From Umbelopsis ramanniana AG (Eukaryota > Mucoromycota > Umbelopsidomycetes > Umbelopsidales > Umbelopsidaceae), in the NCBI RefSeq assembly GCF_025399195.1, contig NW_026252096.1:310001-374000 (forward strand): 64,000 nt of DNA, given 5' to 3'. Below the pieces are notes generated by a model that had not been told where the DNA came from, did no database searches, and saw nothing but the letters and a program-made list of their open reading frames with translations. The position numbers and the translations under genes are program-made. Position 1 is the first letter of the stretch. Each line of letters starts with the position of its first letter. This document shows positions 47,515-57,225 of the stretch, in pieces.

Positions 47515-49084
47515 TTAATGAGTAACAGGTCCGGTGGGGATACATTTGGAAGAGTCATGACCATGCTTGCCATGCTTCGATTTGCCATGCTTTGCTGCCT
47601 TTTCTGAAATTTGGTTGAGTACCGGCAAAAGCTCTCCGTTATCCAAGGAAAGTTCCCAAGTCATGACACCTAGCAAGTCCATGCAAACCACATAGTCTAC
47701 CTTTTCAGCTAATGAAATAGGGTCATCGTATCTGACGGAAAGAGTGAGCAATCATCATGTCAACTGTACACTACATTTTCAATTGTACTTACGAGATAAA
47801 TTCATTAGTCTCACTATTGGTCAACCACGGTGTTCGTGTGATAGTATCAAATTTGCGAACCCAAGGAGGAATGGCAGTAGTTCGGTTTTTGTATAAGTAA
47901 GGAATGATGTCTTGCCAGCCAGTTTCGGTGCTGAAGCCACCTCCATTACAGTTGTGCCCAGTGTTTCCGCCTTGGACCGGATCGTATTCGTGTGTGCCAG
48001 CATTTTTCGCCATGGATTTGATGGAAGTCATGTTGTGTCCGTAAAAAGGGGTTCCAACGACGATTTGGTCGATAGGCATACCAGCCTTGTGCCAATCTGT
48101 AACACCTTGAACAACACTGGCCTTAACACCGCCAAGGCCCTTAATCATAGGGGCATTTGGACCGGTTGTAAGACCCCTTGAATTTGAAACGTTAGTATTC
48201 TTTGGAGAAAAGATGTTTGCTTCAACTGATGAACTTTAGCTGATAAATGATACAGCCGCTACTTACCAAATACCATTGAGATCATAAGACCTGCAAAAAA
48301 TAAAGCGAACAAAAAAAAATTGTGTTGGTTAGAAAATTGAGAAATTTATCAATATCTATTCCATACTCACATCAGATTAATCCAATCAAACACTTTGGCG
48401 AATGCAGAAATGTCCTTGGAAGGCTTTCCGCTCTCATCAAAAAATGGATGCGTTGCTGTAGCTGCGGTAATCAGCTTTTCTTCACCAATGGCAGCTCGCA
48501 ATTGTTTAAGCACAGTCAAAAAGTTCTTGGTGTCGGAGAGTGCATAGGGTTGACCACAAGCACCGGGCTCTCCTGGGTATTCCTGTCATAGTTATGTCAA
48601 TATCAGGTTCGTTCACGTTTACAATTACGTGACGCATATTTTACTAACCCAATCAATGTCAACACCATCAATTCCGGTGTCGTCAATAAGCTTTTTGGTA
48701 GCCGCTACAAATTTTGCACGACCAGCGCTATTGTTGAAACTGGGAGTGAATCCATTGCCACCTCCCCAGCCGCCGATTGATAGTAACACCTTGGTATCCG
48801 CAGCATGTGCAGCAGGTACTAGCTTCTTCAGCGTAGCAGGCGATGATGGGACGCCGTTTTGGATGGTCGAGAAGGCTACAATATGTCAGCAATATTCAAA
48901 ACCATTCTGATTCATCGTTTTCCTATTTACCATAATTGATGTGTGTGACCTTGCTAAAATCGAGTGTGCTCATATCATCACTCATCCAGTAGCCTACCAC
49001 AAGCTTTCCATCACTGCCGACAGCGCGAGCAGCAGCCTGAGAAATCAAGACACCGGCGAGAGCAGAGAGAGTCAGCAATTTCAT
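47515..49084 (-). CDS. Secreted glycoside hydrolase family 18 chitinase
   Basis: Exons complement(join(47515..47731,47793..48176,48267..48290,48371..48582,48649..48875,48931..49084)), 405 aa. It hydrolyses beta-1,4 GlcNAc links of chitin with substrate-assisted retention. A signal peptide is clear (MKLLTLSALAGVLISQAAARA). Then come LVVGYWMSDD, LLSIGGWGGGNGF (substrate strand SxGG), the catalytic DGVDIDWEYPGE (DxxDxDxE, with the Glu acid/base at the exon 2/3 join), WINLMSYDLNGIW, IVVGTPFYGHNM, and near the end VCMDLLGVMTWEL. The C-terminus has a His/Lys-rich tail (KHGKSKHGKHGHDSS) of unknown role. A 24-nt exon (48267-48290) encodes part of the MSYDLNG strand. Likely functions: wall remodelling or nutrition. 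Confidence 0.95.
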
Positions 49085-49134
49085 ACTTGAGAAGGAAAAG
49101 GTGCGAGAAGGAATTAAGAATGTCCCCAACATGG

Positions 49135-49140
49135 TTTATA
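49135..49140 (-). promoter_or_regulatory. TATA box of the chitinase gene
   Basis: TATAAA on the minus strand (CATATAAACC context), 51 bp before the chitinase start codon, a suitable distance for a short leader. Confidence 0.45.
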
Positions 49141-49994
49141 TGTTTATCGGTACTAATACCTTAATCTATTTGCTCTGCATGCTTGTGGACACAGGACCCG
49201 CCGGTCATGCAATTGGGACCCTGAAGTTCGGCACCCCCCCCAAGAATGATTTCCCCGTACTGGTTATCCTGCAAACAATGCCAATAGAAAATGATCTCTA
49301 CTCTTCGACCCTTCTTACCACTTAACGTTTAGAGCCGAGCGTTTTTTCTTTTCTTTACTGAGAGGCGAAGAAGATATGTTTGCTACCGCTGCCGGCTATC
49401 AGCATGGGAAACGATATTATATCCGATGTAGCACAGCAGTTATGACCAACTTTAGAAGACCCTGGATCGACGGTAATGGTTTTGCAATCGGTGACCGTCA
49501 TCGTGAGTTATTTGGAGTGCTATAGTATGAGAATCAACATTGTTTTCACCGGCTATTTATCAGTATATTACTTCTCGACAAAATGTTGGATGCCCCTTAC
49601 GATTTGAGGGGATACTTGCTTCCCATCCGAAGATTTTCAGACGTTGGAAGCGTACTTACGTATTGTGACTCGATCCTCCGCAATAAGTAGGTTCAAGAAG
49701 CGCCATATCTAACCCTGTTTGCAGTCATGCACCCGGGAAAACTAGGTTCCAAGTATATTGTGTCGCTGTACAACGATATTCGTTACCGTCATCTAATTAG
49801 CATCACAACTAGACACTTGATCGCTTCAGTCCTCTGCCACCTTCGTATTAGTAATTTTAGGCTCGATAGAAATGGTTATTTACATCATTTTTGGTGTTCA
49901 GGTATTTGAAGTAAATATTTCAATCAATATTTATTCACAACGTTATTCATTGACACTTTTCATGTGCAACATGGCAAGGCTAAAATGTCGCCAT
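49141..49994. other. Intergenic between chitinase and cupredoxin genes
   Basis: No gene supported. It holds the chitinase upstream region and, at the right, the 3' region of the cupredoxin gene. A run of Cs (caccccccccaag near 49230) resembles the C-run downstream of the channel gene. Confidence 0.35.
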
Positions 49995-50564
49995 TTAAAA
50001 TGTGACAGCAGCCATCACAACGGCTGCAGATAACAATGCCAGTTTTGCCGTACCCAGTATTGTGGAAGCTCCTGAAACGCTGCCGTAGATGCCACCCCCT
50101 GAGTTGGAAGATGGACTTGTAGTCGGTGAGCTACTAGCAGCTGTAGACCCACTTTGCGCCACGCCTTGACCAACCAGAATAACACCTTTCATACCAGCTT
50201 GACAATGTCCTGGGAGCATGCAGTAAAAGTTGAAGGTCCCTGCTGTATTAAAGGTCTGATTGAAAACTGCTCCAGGGCTACCATTGAAGTTGAAATCCGA
50301 TGGTGATGCAGGAGAGCAAGGATCGGTAAGTGAAGCGTGTGAAGCAGTATGGACAGCATTAAACATGAATGAAACAGAATCGCCTGGGGAGATACTGATG
50401 TTGCTTGGGTCAAACGAGAGGGCATTTCCGCTGGTAAGGCCACCTACATTTACAGTATGAGTGGCTGCTTGAATGCTACTCACAACGCTCAGTATGGCTA
50501 AAGCTTGGACTGCTAGAGTAGTTGAAAGAAACATGCTTGACAAGCTTCCTGATCGCTTCTTCAA
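49995..50564 (-). CDS. Secreted, probably GPI-anchored cupredoxin (blue-copper-like)
   Basis: Single exon, 189 aa. A signal peptide is clear (hydrophobic LAVQALAILSVVSSIQA, cleavage near residue 34). The plastocyanin-like domain starts HTVNVGG and has DPSNISISPGDSVSFMFN, a first His in the NAVHTASH segment, and the copper loop FYCMLPGHCQAGMKGVI with Cys, His and Met ligands (type 1 copper pattern C-x4-H-x4-M). It is followed by a Ser/Thr-rich linker (STAASSSPTTSPSSNSGGG) and a hydrophobic C-terminus (ILGTAKLALLSAAVVMAAVTF) typical of GPI attachment. Related fungal serine-rich proteins are wall-associated; role unproven. A TATA-like CATAAATAG sits 24 bp before this ATG, so translation could begin at the Met 10 codons later. 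Confidence 0.88.
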   Translation of the reverse strand: MKKRSGSLSSMFLSTTLAVQALAILSVVSSIQAATHTVNVGGLTSGNALSFDPSNISISPGDSVSFMFNAVHTASHASLTDPCSPASPSDFNFNGSPGAVFNQTFNTAGTFNFYCMLPGHCQAGMKGVILVGQGVAQSGSTAASSSPTTSPSSNSGGGIYGSVSGASTILGTAKLALLSAAVVMAAVTF

Positions 50565-51951
50565 ACACTTCTGACAACAAACACCGCCTATTTATGCCCT
50601 TGGCTGCAACCATGTAAACAGCATTAATGTTGGCTTGAATGAGGCTGGTGACGGAACACCTTTTATCCAGATGACGAATGTACACAAAGCTTTCTACAAA
50701 AATGAATCCAAACATACTTATGATTCCTTGGCGCAAATTGCTGTCCTCGTCAAAAAATGGTTCTAAAACGACATGTACAAATATATTTATAACATACATC
50801 TTCATCCATCCATTGATCTAGCATCACGGCATACCGTAAGGATCCTCTTTATGCGCTATGGGGTACGGATTACGTGGCATTGCGCAAAATTTCCTCTTCT
50901 GTTGGGACTGCGCATGCAGGTCCATGAAACAAGGCGAATCTCTAAGCTGACCTTGGCATAATATGGCCCAGCTATAATAAAAGGAATAAAGCTCAAAATT
51001 GTGCAATGGTTATTGACTTGTATTATTTAACTAAGGTGGTGTCAAACTTATTGCAATGCTCTTTTTGATTGGTTACCCGATCACATGAATATGGGAATGT
51101 TACTCGAAATTTCGGCTGCCAGCAAATGGTTCTTGAAAAGAATATAGAGTATACGCCATCCGTAGTAAAGTATGATTGGGACATTATCAATTTTTAACTG
51201 TCGTTTAACCGACAAAGTCATGTTCACGAACCAGACATCTGTTAATGCTATATTGGTTGAAACCTTGCAATTGACCTTGTTAAACTTCGCACATCTCTAA
51301 CTTTAGTCGATAATACAAAAGTTCTATTCTTCGGCTCCTCCACCGCCTATATCACAAATGACAAATAGAGTATAGTGACGCTTATGAAACTTGTGGAACT
51401 TGAAAGGATACGAAAGTTCACATACGCTGATAAGTTCCATGGCTCTGAGATGTTAGCATAGATTGCATGGTCTACAACGCGCTACGACAAAAAGTTCTGT
51501 AGTGTTTGCTTTTCGGTTGATCTGCAACCACTGGAGTGGAATGAAGTTGACCTTTGATATACAAATTCACTTTACAGACACGATTACGGAAAGATTTTCG
51601 TAACATGATACTTCTCACAAATTAGAGTACAAAGAACTTTATACCCTATCTACACTAAGCGCTATCTCGAATGGTTGCCAGTGTGATCACAAATATAATA
51701 TCGTTGATAAGATCGGCTTTTCGCTTTACCCGGGGTGGGTTAACAAAACATTTGACGTGATTTAGTTATATAAGGTGTTTTGTGAAGTTGATTCAGTACA
51801 TAAATTCAGTCGAACGGCGCTCCTTATGAAAGAGAATACAGAGCGACAAGTAGGATGACTGTAAACTGATTTTGTCGACTGCATTTTTTTCCCAGCACAA
51901 CACCATTATAGCTCGATGCGGTCTTCCAAACAATCTTAAAGTTCCACCGTG

Positions 51952-52223
51952 GATAATCTATCGGAGCGGCCGCCATTCAATAAGGTTGTTGAATTACTTC
52001 ATGAATGTCAAACTTTTTCTAATCAGATAACACAATTTGAACCTCATTCTATGCTGTAACTTACATCATTGCACCATCAACGGAAGCGAAAATAGAAATA
52101 ACCGAATATTTTTACAAAATGATGGAAAGAAAGGGCTAACAACAACGTTATCCTGTACCCGCGGACATATCAAGTCACCGTAACCTTAGATACGCGTTAT
52201 TCATTTGGTTATGGGGCTTTATC
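51952..52223. promoter_or_regulatory. Cluster of GATA-factor motifs upstream of the amidase
   Basis: GATAA-type cores at 51952-51956 (plus), 51959-51962 (TATC), 52026-52030 (plus), 52048-52052-like and 52148-52152 (TTATC), and 52219-52223 (TTATC). In fungi HGATAR sites bind AreA/Nit2-type factors that switch on nitrogen-scavenging genes, and amidases are known targets of that system. Function is inferred from motif and gene type only. Confidence 0.4.
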
Positions 52224-52234
52224 ATTAATCCAGG

Positions 52235-52243
52235 TATATAAAG
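52235..52243 (+). promoter_or_regulatory. TATA box of the amidase gene
   Basis: TATATAAAG, 46 bp upstream of the amidase ATG; a strong match in sequence and distance. Confidence 0.55.
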
Positions 52244-52280
52244 ACGCTCTCGTCGTCCATCCACCATAGAATTCATCAAA

Positions 52281-53909
52281 ATGACCGTCGATTTTCCTGT
52301 ATGGCAACAAAGAGCTAGCGCTGCCCAAGAGCGCCGTGAGAAGCAGCTACCAGATGAATACCGCATCCCCAAGGACAAGATGCCAGACGCCTCTGTCAAA
52401 GATGTTATGAACTTTCCCCGAGAATCAGGCTTATTCTCGAACGAAGAACTAGAGATCACCGAACTATCTGTTCCTGCCCTCTTGAAAGCCATAGAAGACA
52501 AGAAGTGGACCGCCGTTCAAGTCACGAAGGCTTACTGCAAACGAGCCGCATATGCTCAACAGCTACTGAACTGTCTATCGGAAATGGTGTTTGATCGAGC
52601 TATTGCTGAAGCTCAGGAACTCGACGACTTTTATGAAGCCACTGGAAAACTGAAAGGTCCTTTGCATGGTCTACCTGTTTCCATTAAGGATAATCATCTT
52701 CTCAAGGGAACCACTTCTGGTGTAGGATTTACCAGCTGGTCAACAACCATTCATAACGAAGACTCTGTGATTGCTCAACTATTGACTCGTATGGGTGCCA
52801 TCATGTACTGCAAGACTACTGTCCCTATGGCTATGTTGTCTGTTGAAACTGAATCCAGAGTCCTTGGTTTGACAGTGAACCCTAGGAACAGAACTCATAC
52901 TGTTGGTGGTAGCTCTGGAGGTGAAGGAGCTCTATCTGCATTCGGAGGATCTCCTGTCGGTCTTGGATCCGATATTGGTGGAAGTATTCGTATTCCCGCC
53001 TGCTACAATGGTATTTATGGTATCAGGGGAACCATTGGCCGAATCCCAACCGCTGGAACTCTTACTGGTTTACCTGGGCAGTTTCATGTCAAATCTGTAG
53101 CAGGACCTATGGCAAGAACTTTGGAATCGGTTGAGCTTATAGCAAAGCTGCTTTACAATAGCCACCCCGAACGTTTGGATGAAAACTGTGTACCTATTCC
53201 TTGGAGAGAACCCACTCTTCCTAAGAAGCTTGTCTTTGGTGTTATTCGATCTGATAAAATTTGTCGACCTACCCCAGCCGTCACTCGAGCCATCGAAAAT
53301 GCAGTAGAAGCAGTCAAGGCCCAAGGACATGAAGTCATAGAATGGGAACCAGTTGACGTAGCTGGTGCTGGCGATATAATAATGGCTTTCTTTACTTCTG
53401 ATGGCGGTGCTTTACTTAAGGAATCTATGGAAGACGAACCACCACTCGAGCATCAAGCATTTAACAGTTCGCTTTTTAAACCAATACCGGCCAGCAAAGT
53501 CTGGGCTGCTCAAAGAGAAAGATCTAAGATTGAAAAGGCAGTTCTAGCACAATGGAATGAGAGCTGCAAATTATCTGAATCAGGTCAGGTTATGGATGGT
53601 ATCATATCCCCAGTCAGTGCCGCACCAGCATACCCTCACCATAAGCCCTTTTATGGATCATACACTAGTTATTGGAATCTTGTGGATTACCCTTCAGTAT
53701 CTTTCCCAGTCCTTGAGGCGGATGCCTCAATTGACGGTAAGCCTGATATTGAATATATCTCAGATGCGGAAAAGAATCTTTGGGAAAGCTTTGATCCTAT
53801 TGCCTGTGATGGAGGATGTGTGGGTCTTCAAATCATCACAAGAAGGTTTGAGGACGAGAAGGCATTGAAGCTAGCAGGAGTTATTTCAGATGCTTTAAAA
53901 AAACTGTAA
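52281..53909 (+). CDS. Amidase (amidase-signature family, acetamidase-like)
   Basis: Single exon, 542 aa, the usual size of fungal acetamidase/general amidase enzymes. It hydrolyses amides to acid and ammonia. The Ser-cisSer-Lys triad is visible: Lys136 in LPVSIKDNHL, the cis-Ser in VGGSSGGEGAL (about residues 211-212), and the nucleophile Ser235 in GSDIGGSIRIPACYNGIYGI. Downstream VAGPMARTLESVEL and the C-terminal NLVDYPSVSFPV are also family-typical. No signal peptide, so cytosolic. Upstream GATA motifs and a TATA box suggest regulated expression, perhaps by nitrogen supply. The exact substrate (acetamide, other short amides, fatty-acid amides) is not determinable. Confidence 0.94.
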   Translation: MTVDFPVWQQRASAAQERREKQLPDEYRIPKDKMPDASVKDVMNFPRESGLFSNEELEITELSVPALLKAIEDKKWTAVQVTKAYCKRAAYAQQLLNCLSEMVFDRAIAEAQELDDFYEATGKLKGPLHGLPVSIKDNHLLKGTTSGVGFTSWSTTIHNEDSVIAQLLTRMGAIMYCKTTVPMAMLSVETESRVLGLTVNPRNRTHTVGGSSGGEGALSAFGGSPVGLGSDIGGSIRIPACYNGIYGIRGTIGRIPTAGTLTGLPGQFHVKSVAGPMARTLESVELIAKLLYNSHPERLDENCVPIPWREPTLPKKLVFGVIRSDKICRPTPAVTRAIENAVEAVKAQGHEVIEWEPVDVAGAGDIIMAFFTSDGGALLKESMEDEPPLEHQAFNSSLFKPIPASKVWAAQRERSKIEKAVLAQWNESCKLSESGQVMDGIISPVSAAPAYPHHKPFYGSYTSYWNLVDYPSVSFPVLEADASIDGKPDIEYISDAEKNLWESFDPIACDGGCVGLQIITRRFEDEKALKLAGVISDALKKL

Positions 53910-54801
53910 ATGCACATGCACTAGCTTGAATAAAGTAAAATGTCAATGTTCAATGTTCTATACAATTAGCGCTGTATGATTTCTGGACGAAATGAAGTTG
54001 CCTCACATTTAAAAATATATGCTAACTTGAGAGTGGCAGCATGTACATACTCAACTTCTGAAGGAACAGGAATGACATTAGTTAATTTTGGAATGCTTAG
54101 TCCATTGTTCGGGATACTAAGTGTAGTTGACCTGAAGAGCTAAGCATTTGTGGTTCGTCAGATAAGAAAAAACTATTTCAAATATATGAAGGAAATATAT
54201 TTTGGAAAAGACGGTTATACGGTCTATAAACTCCTTCGCAAGCGATCGTGACTTTAGTTGCTGTCAATGGAAGATGGCCTATGGTCTGAAGGACAGATGA
54301 CTGTCTTCCACATTGTGGTCAAAACATTGTATTTCTCCTACATAACATCCTTTCTCTCTTCTCCTCCAGATATCCTTCTACAGCTTTCATAGATTATGAA
54401 GGCGGTATTTTATCATGCAGATGACTTGTCGAGTCCTATTACTACGCTGCTCCCGGCAGCATAACTGTGCAGATATTGCAGATCGCAACAATAAGTTGCC
54501 GTCCTCCAACCGGACCACATTTTCAATCAAACCCTTCAAACGAACATCAATAAAAAAGCATCACTCAGTATGCAACGTCACTTTATACCTTTTTTTCAAG
54601 AGAACCACCCGATTTATAAATGAAATTAAAGAACGAGGATACTGGTCACAGGTACCTCCTTGCAACATACTTAGCAAGACTTGATGCTAAATTATGTAAC
54701 GCCTGCATAATGCGGCAATTTGGTGCAATGAGGCTCCAATCTCAATTACAGCTCTAGGATCTATACCGCTCTTGCTACTCTTTCAAGTCAACAAGCTCCA
54801 A
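53910..54801 (+). other. Intergenic between amidase and lyase genes
   Basis: About 0.9 kb with no supported gene; a frame at 54415-54684 has no protein-like features. It probably holds the amidase 3' region and the lyase promoter. Confidence 0.4.
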
Positions 54802-55829
54802 ATGTACTTGAAAAATACTGTTTTGCTATTTTTGTTGGCTGTCTTTTCCAATACAAAAATTTCAGTTGGCGCAACTGCTGATACGAAGTGGTCCTTTCTG
54901 AATTGGAACAAGGACTCAGCAATTTCTTGGGAAGAAAAATGGAAAATTGATCATTGGGCTTACCCTAGGGATCATCAACAAGATATCACCATTGTAAACG
55001 ATCCCCAATACGAGACGATAAAAGTATTGCGTGTGACATACCCTAAAGACTCTTATAATCCGTCTTCCTTTCCTGTTGGCGGCGTTGGATTCTACGCAAA
55101 GCCGATTCCTATTCCCGAAAAAGCTCGAATCATTAAACTGACATACCAAGTCTACTTCCCATATACATTTGAATGGAAACTCGGTATGCTTTGAAAACCC
55201 TACCTGTCTTTTATCACACAATTAAGAACTTTGCATAACGTAGGTGGCAAGTTGCCAGGAATATATGGAGGACATTCGGGTTGTAGTGGAGGAAATAATG
55301 CTAGTAACTGTTTTTCCACTAGGCAGGTAAAATTTTCAAAGCATAAAACCTACAAATATTGTCTAATGCATATTTAAATCAGATTGATGTGGAGACAAAA
55401 TGGCCAAGGGGAGCTTTATGCTTATATACCAAAAGATAGGCAATCTGAATCTCTCTGTCAACAAATGAATGTCATTTGTAACGCTGAGTACGGCTATAGT
55501 TTTGGACGTGGCTCATTTTCATGGAAGACAAAAGCTTGGAATACCATCACACAGACTATTCGTTTGAACACCGTTGGCAAGCGGGATGGAATGGTGGCAC
55601 TCGAGCTTGATGGGAGGACAGTATATGAAATGAATTCACTCTTATACCGAGACTTCAACTTTACCGCTGCTGGCATAGGTGAGCCTTCGTTTCTCCGAGT
55701 TCTCCGCTTGGGTTTATTTTAACCGTAATTGCAGATTTTGAAACCTTTTTTGGAGGAAGCAGCTCATCATGGGCGACTCCAACAACACAATTTACATATT
55801 TTAAAGGATTCCAACTTTCCTACTATTAA
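54802..55829 (+). CDS. Secreted polysaccharide lyase family 14-like protein
   Basis: Exons join(54802..55183,55244..55322,55383..55678,55735..55829), 283 aa. Family members cleave uronic-acid polysaccharides (glucuronan, alginate) by beta-elimination on a jelly-roll fold. A signal peptide is present (MYLKNTVLLFLLAVFSNTKI...GA). Family motifs: VLRVTYPKDSYNPSS, KLTYQVYFPYTFEWK, GGKLPGIYGGHSGCSGG, CFSTRLMWRQNGQGELYAYI, WNTITQTIRLNT, and DFETFFGGSSSSWATP near the end. Joining CFSTR to LMWR in frame requires a donor at AG/GCAGGT, a GC-AG intron (55323-55382); the nearby GT (CAG/GTAAAA) breaks the frame. The exact substrate is not proven. Confidence 0.82.
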
Positions 55830-55963
55830 AAGAAGCAAAGGGTATATCTAAGATATAGCTAGTCTCAACAATTGTATGAACAAAAAAAAAAAAAAAAGTT
55901 TGAACTCAGTGATACTTCCATGCTTTTCAATATCCCTCAGATTCATAAAAGAATGACAACGTG

Positions 55964-56986
55964 ATGCAGATACTGAACGCTGGCCAGCAACAACATTTGC
56001 AAGACTACTTCGAAAAAAATATGGGACAAGTGCTCTTGGAAGAAAATGTGTTTGAGCGAACATTGGACGTATACCAAGTCGTACTTGCCCAAATTGAAAA
56101 AGATCCACTTCGACTGGCACGCAAGCGACGGGATCTCTCTCAGGCAATTCTAGATCAACAAGCATTCATTGTACAAGTTCAAAACTGCTTGTCTTGTGCT
56201 GAATACAACTCCATTCTCACTAATGGTAAGTGCTTATTGCGACCTCCTCTATTCTGCTACAAACTGACCATTTCTCTGACTGCAGCTGACAAAATAATGG
56301 CCATGCATAAAGTCACTTCAGAGGAGTTGCAATTTCAATCTATACTTGACGCTGTCTTCTCACCTCACAGTTCGCATGCTGCTCGTGACCCAGACGCTAA
56401 CCAGTTCTCTACCGCACTGGAAAGACAAAACACACATTCAACCGGTGTTTCTATGGAGGAATTGCTTTTCCTCAATGATTCGATCAAAGGTATCGCATGC
56501 GATCTACCTATCACTCCGTCTTCATCACCAGCCTCTGCGAAAGTACCATATTCAACCGATGAGGAACGATGGCAAGCCGTGTTAAACCATGAACGAGCAG
56601 CCGACGGTCACTTCGTATATTGTGTGAGGTCAACGGGTATATTTTGCCGCCCAACCTGTCCTTCCCGCCGACCTCTTTTATCCAATGTTTTATTCTACTC
56701 GAACAATCCAGAGGCTGAAAATGCTGGATTTCGACCTTGCAAGAGATGTAAACCGCAAGATCTAATCTTACCAAGCGATCTACGGCAACTGACAGCTGTT
56801 GAGTTGGTCAAGAAGGAAATTGAGGAGGCAGCAACGCAAGGTATGAAGCAACCTTCTCTACGGTACCTAGCCAATAAAGCTGGTATGAGTAGTTTCCACT
56901 TCCACAGAGTGTTCAAAGCCCGAACCGGTTTAACTTTGGATGAGTATCGGAAACTGATGTTCGGACAGAAGGAGTCTGCAGCGTAA
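55964..56986 (+). CDS. Ada-type metal-binding / AraC-type helix-turn-helix protein
   Basis: Exons join(55964..56225,56286..56986), 320 aa. The C-terminal 160 residues match the N-terminal half of bacterial Ada: RWQAVLNHERAADGHFVYCV, STGIFCRPTCPSRRP, NVLFYSN, AGFRPCKRCKPQD, so all four zinc cysteines (CRPTC and CKRC) are present. This is followed by one AraC-type helix-turn-helix, LRYLANKAGMSSFHFHRVFK. No methyltransferase domain (PCHR) is seen. In Ada the Cys4 site takes a methyl group from DNA phosphotriesters and turns the protein into an activator, so methylation sensing is a reasonable but unproven idea. The N-terminal 150 residues are helical and unrelated. The 60-nt intron (56226-56285, GTAAGT..TGCAG) is a multiple of three and has no stop. 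Confidence 0.85.
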   Translation: MQILNAGQQQHLQDYFEKNMGQVLLEENVFERTLDVYQVVLAQIEKDPLRLARKRRDLSQAILDQQAFIVQVQNCLSCAEYNSILTNGKCLLRPPLFCYKLTISLTAADKIMAMHKVTSEELQFQSILDAVFSPHSSHAARDPDANQFSTALERQNTHSTGVSMEELLFLNDSIKGIACDLPITPSSSPASAKVPYSTDEERWQAVLNHERAADGHFVYCVRSTGIFCRPTCPSRRPLLSNVLFYSNNPEAENAGFRPCKRCKPQDLILPSDLRQLTAVELVKKEIEEAATQGMKQPSLRYLANKAGMSSFHFHRVFKARTGLTLDEYRKLMFGQKESAA

Positions 56987-57049
56987 ATACTTATAAACAA
57001 CAACATGCTGTAGATATGAAGTAGGCTACCATTATATTTCGGATTGTGG

Positions 57050-57225
57050 ATCCCTGTCTTGTTACCATATTTCTGTGTTGATAACAACCAGTATACTTGG
57101 GATCAGCACTTAGACGAAATACAACTGGCTTATAATACTTCCGTACACTCTTCTACTTTGTTCTCTCCGTTCTCTTTAGTATATGGACGAGAAGCTCGTA
57201 CTCTGGCTCATGTTGATACCACAAT
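57050..57225 (+). pseudogene. Ty3/gypsy integrase fragment
   Basis: One frame reads DNNQYTWDQHLDEIQLAYNT, then SVHSSTLFSPFSLVYGREART: the end of a gypsy integrase core (W-x2-HL-x2-I-x2-AYNTSxH, SPF-x-LVYGREA). It breaks off near 57225, where a different element begins in another frame, so it is a short stranded piece. Confidence 0.75.

Larger units (their letters stand above)
50565..52280. other. Long intergenic region upstream of cupredoxin and amidase genes
   Basis: About 1.7 kb between divergent genes, with no ORF that looks coding. The right 350 bp contains several GATA-type motifs and a TATA box for the amidase (annotated separately). The left end has the TATA-like element of the cupredoxin gene (50588-50596). 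Confidence 0.45.
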
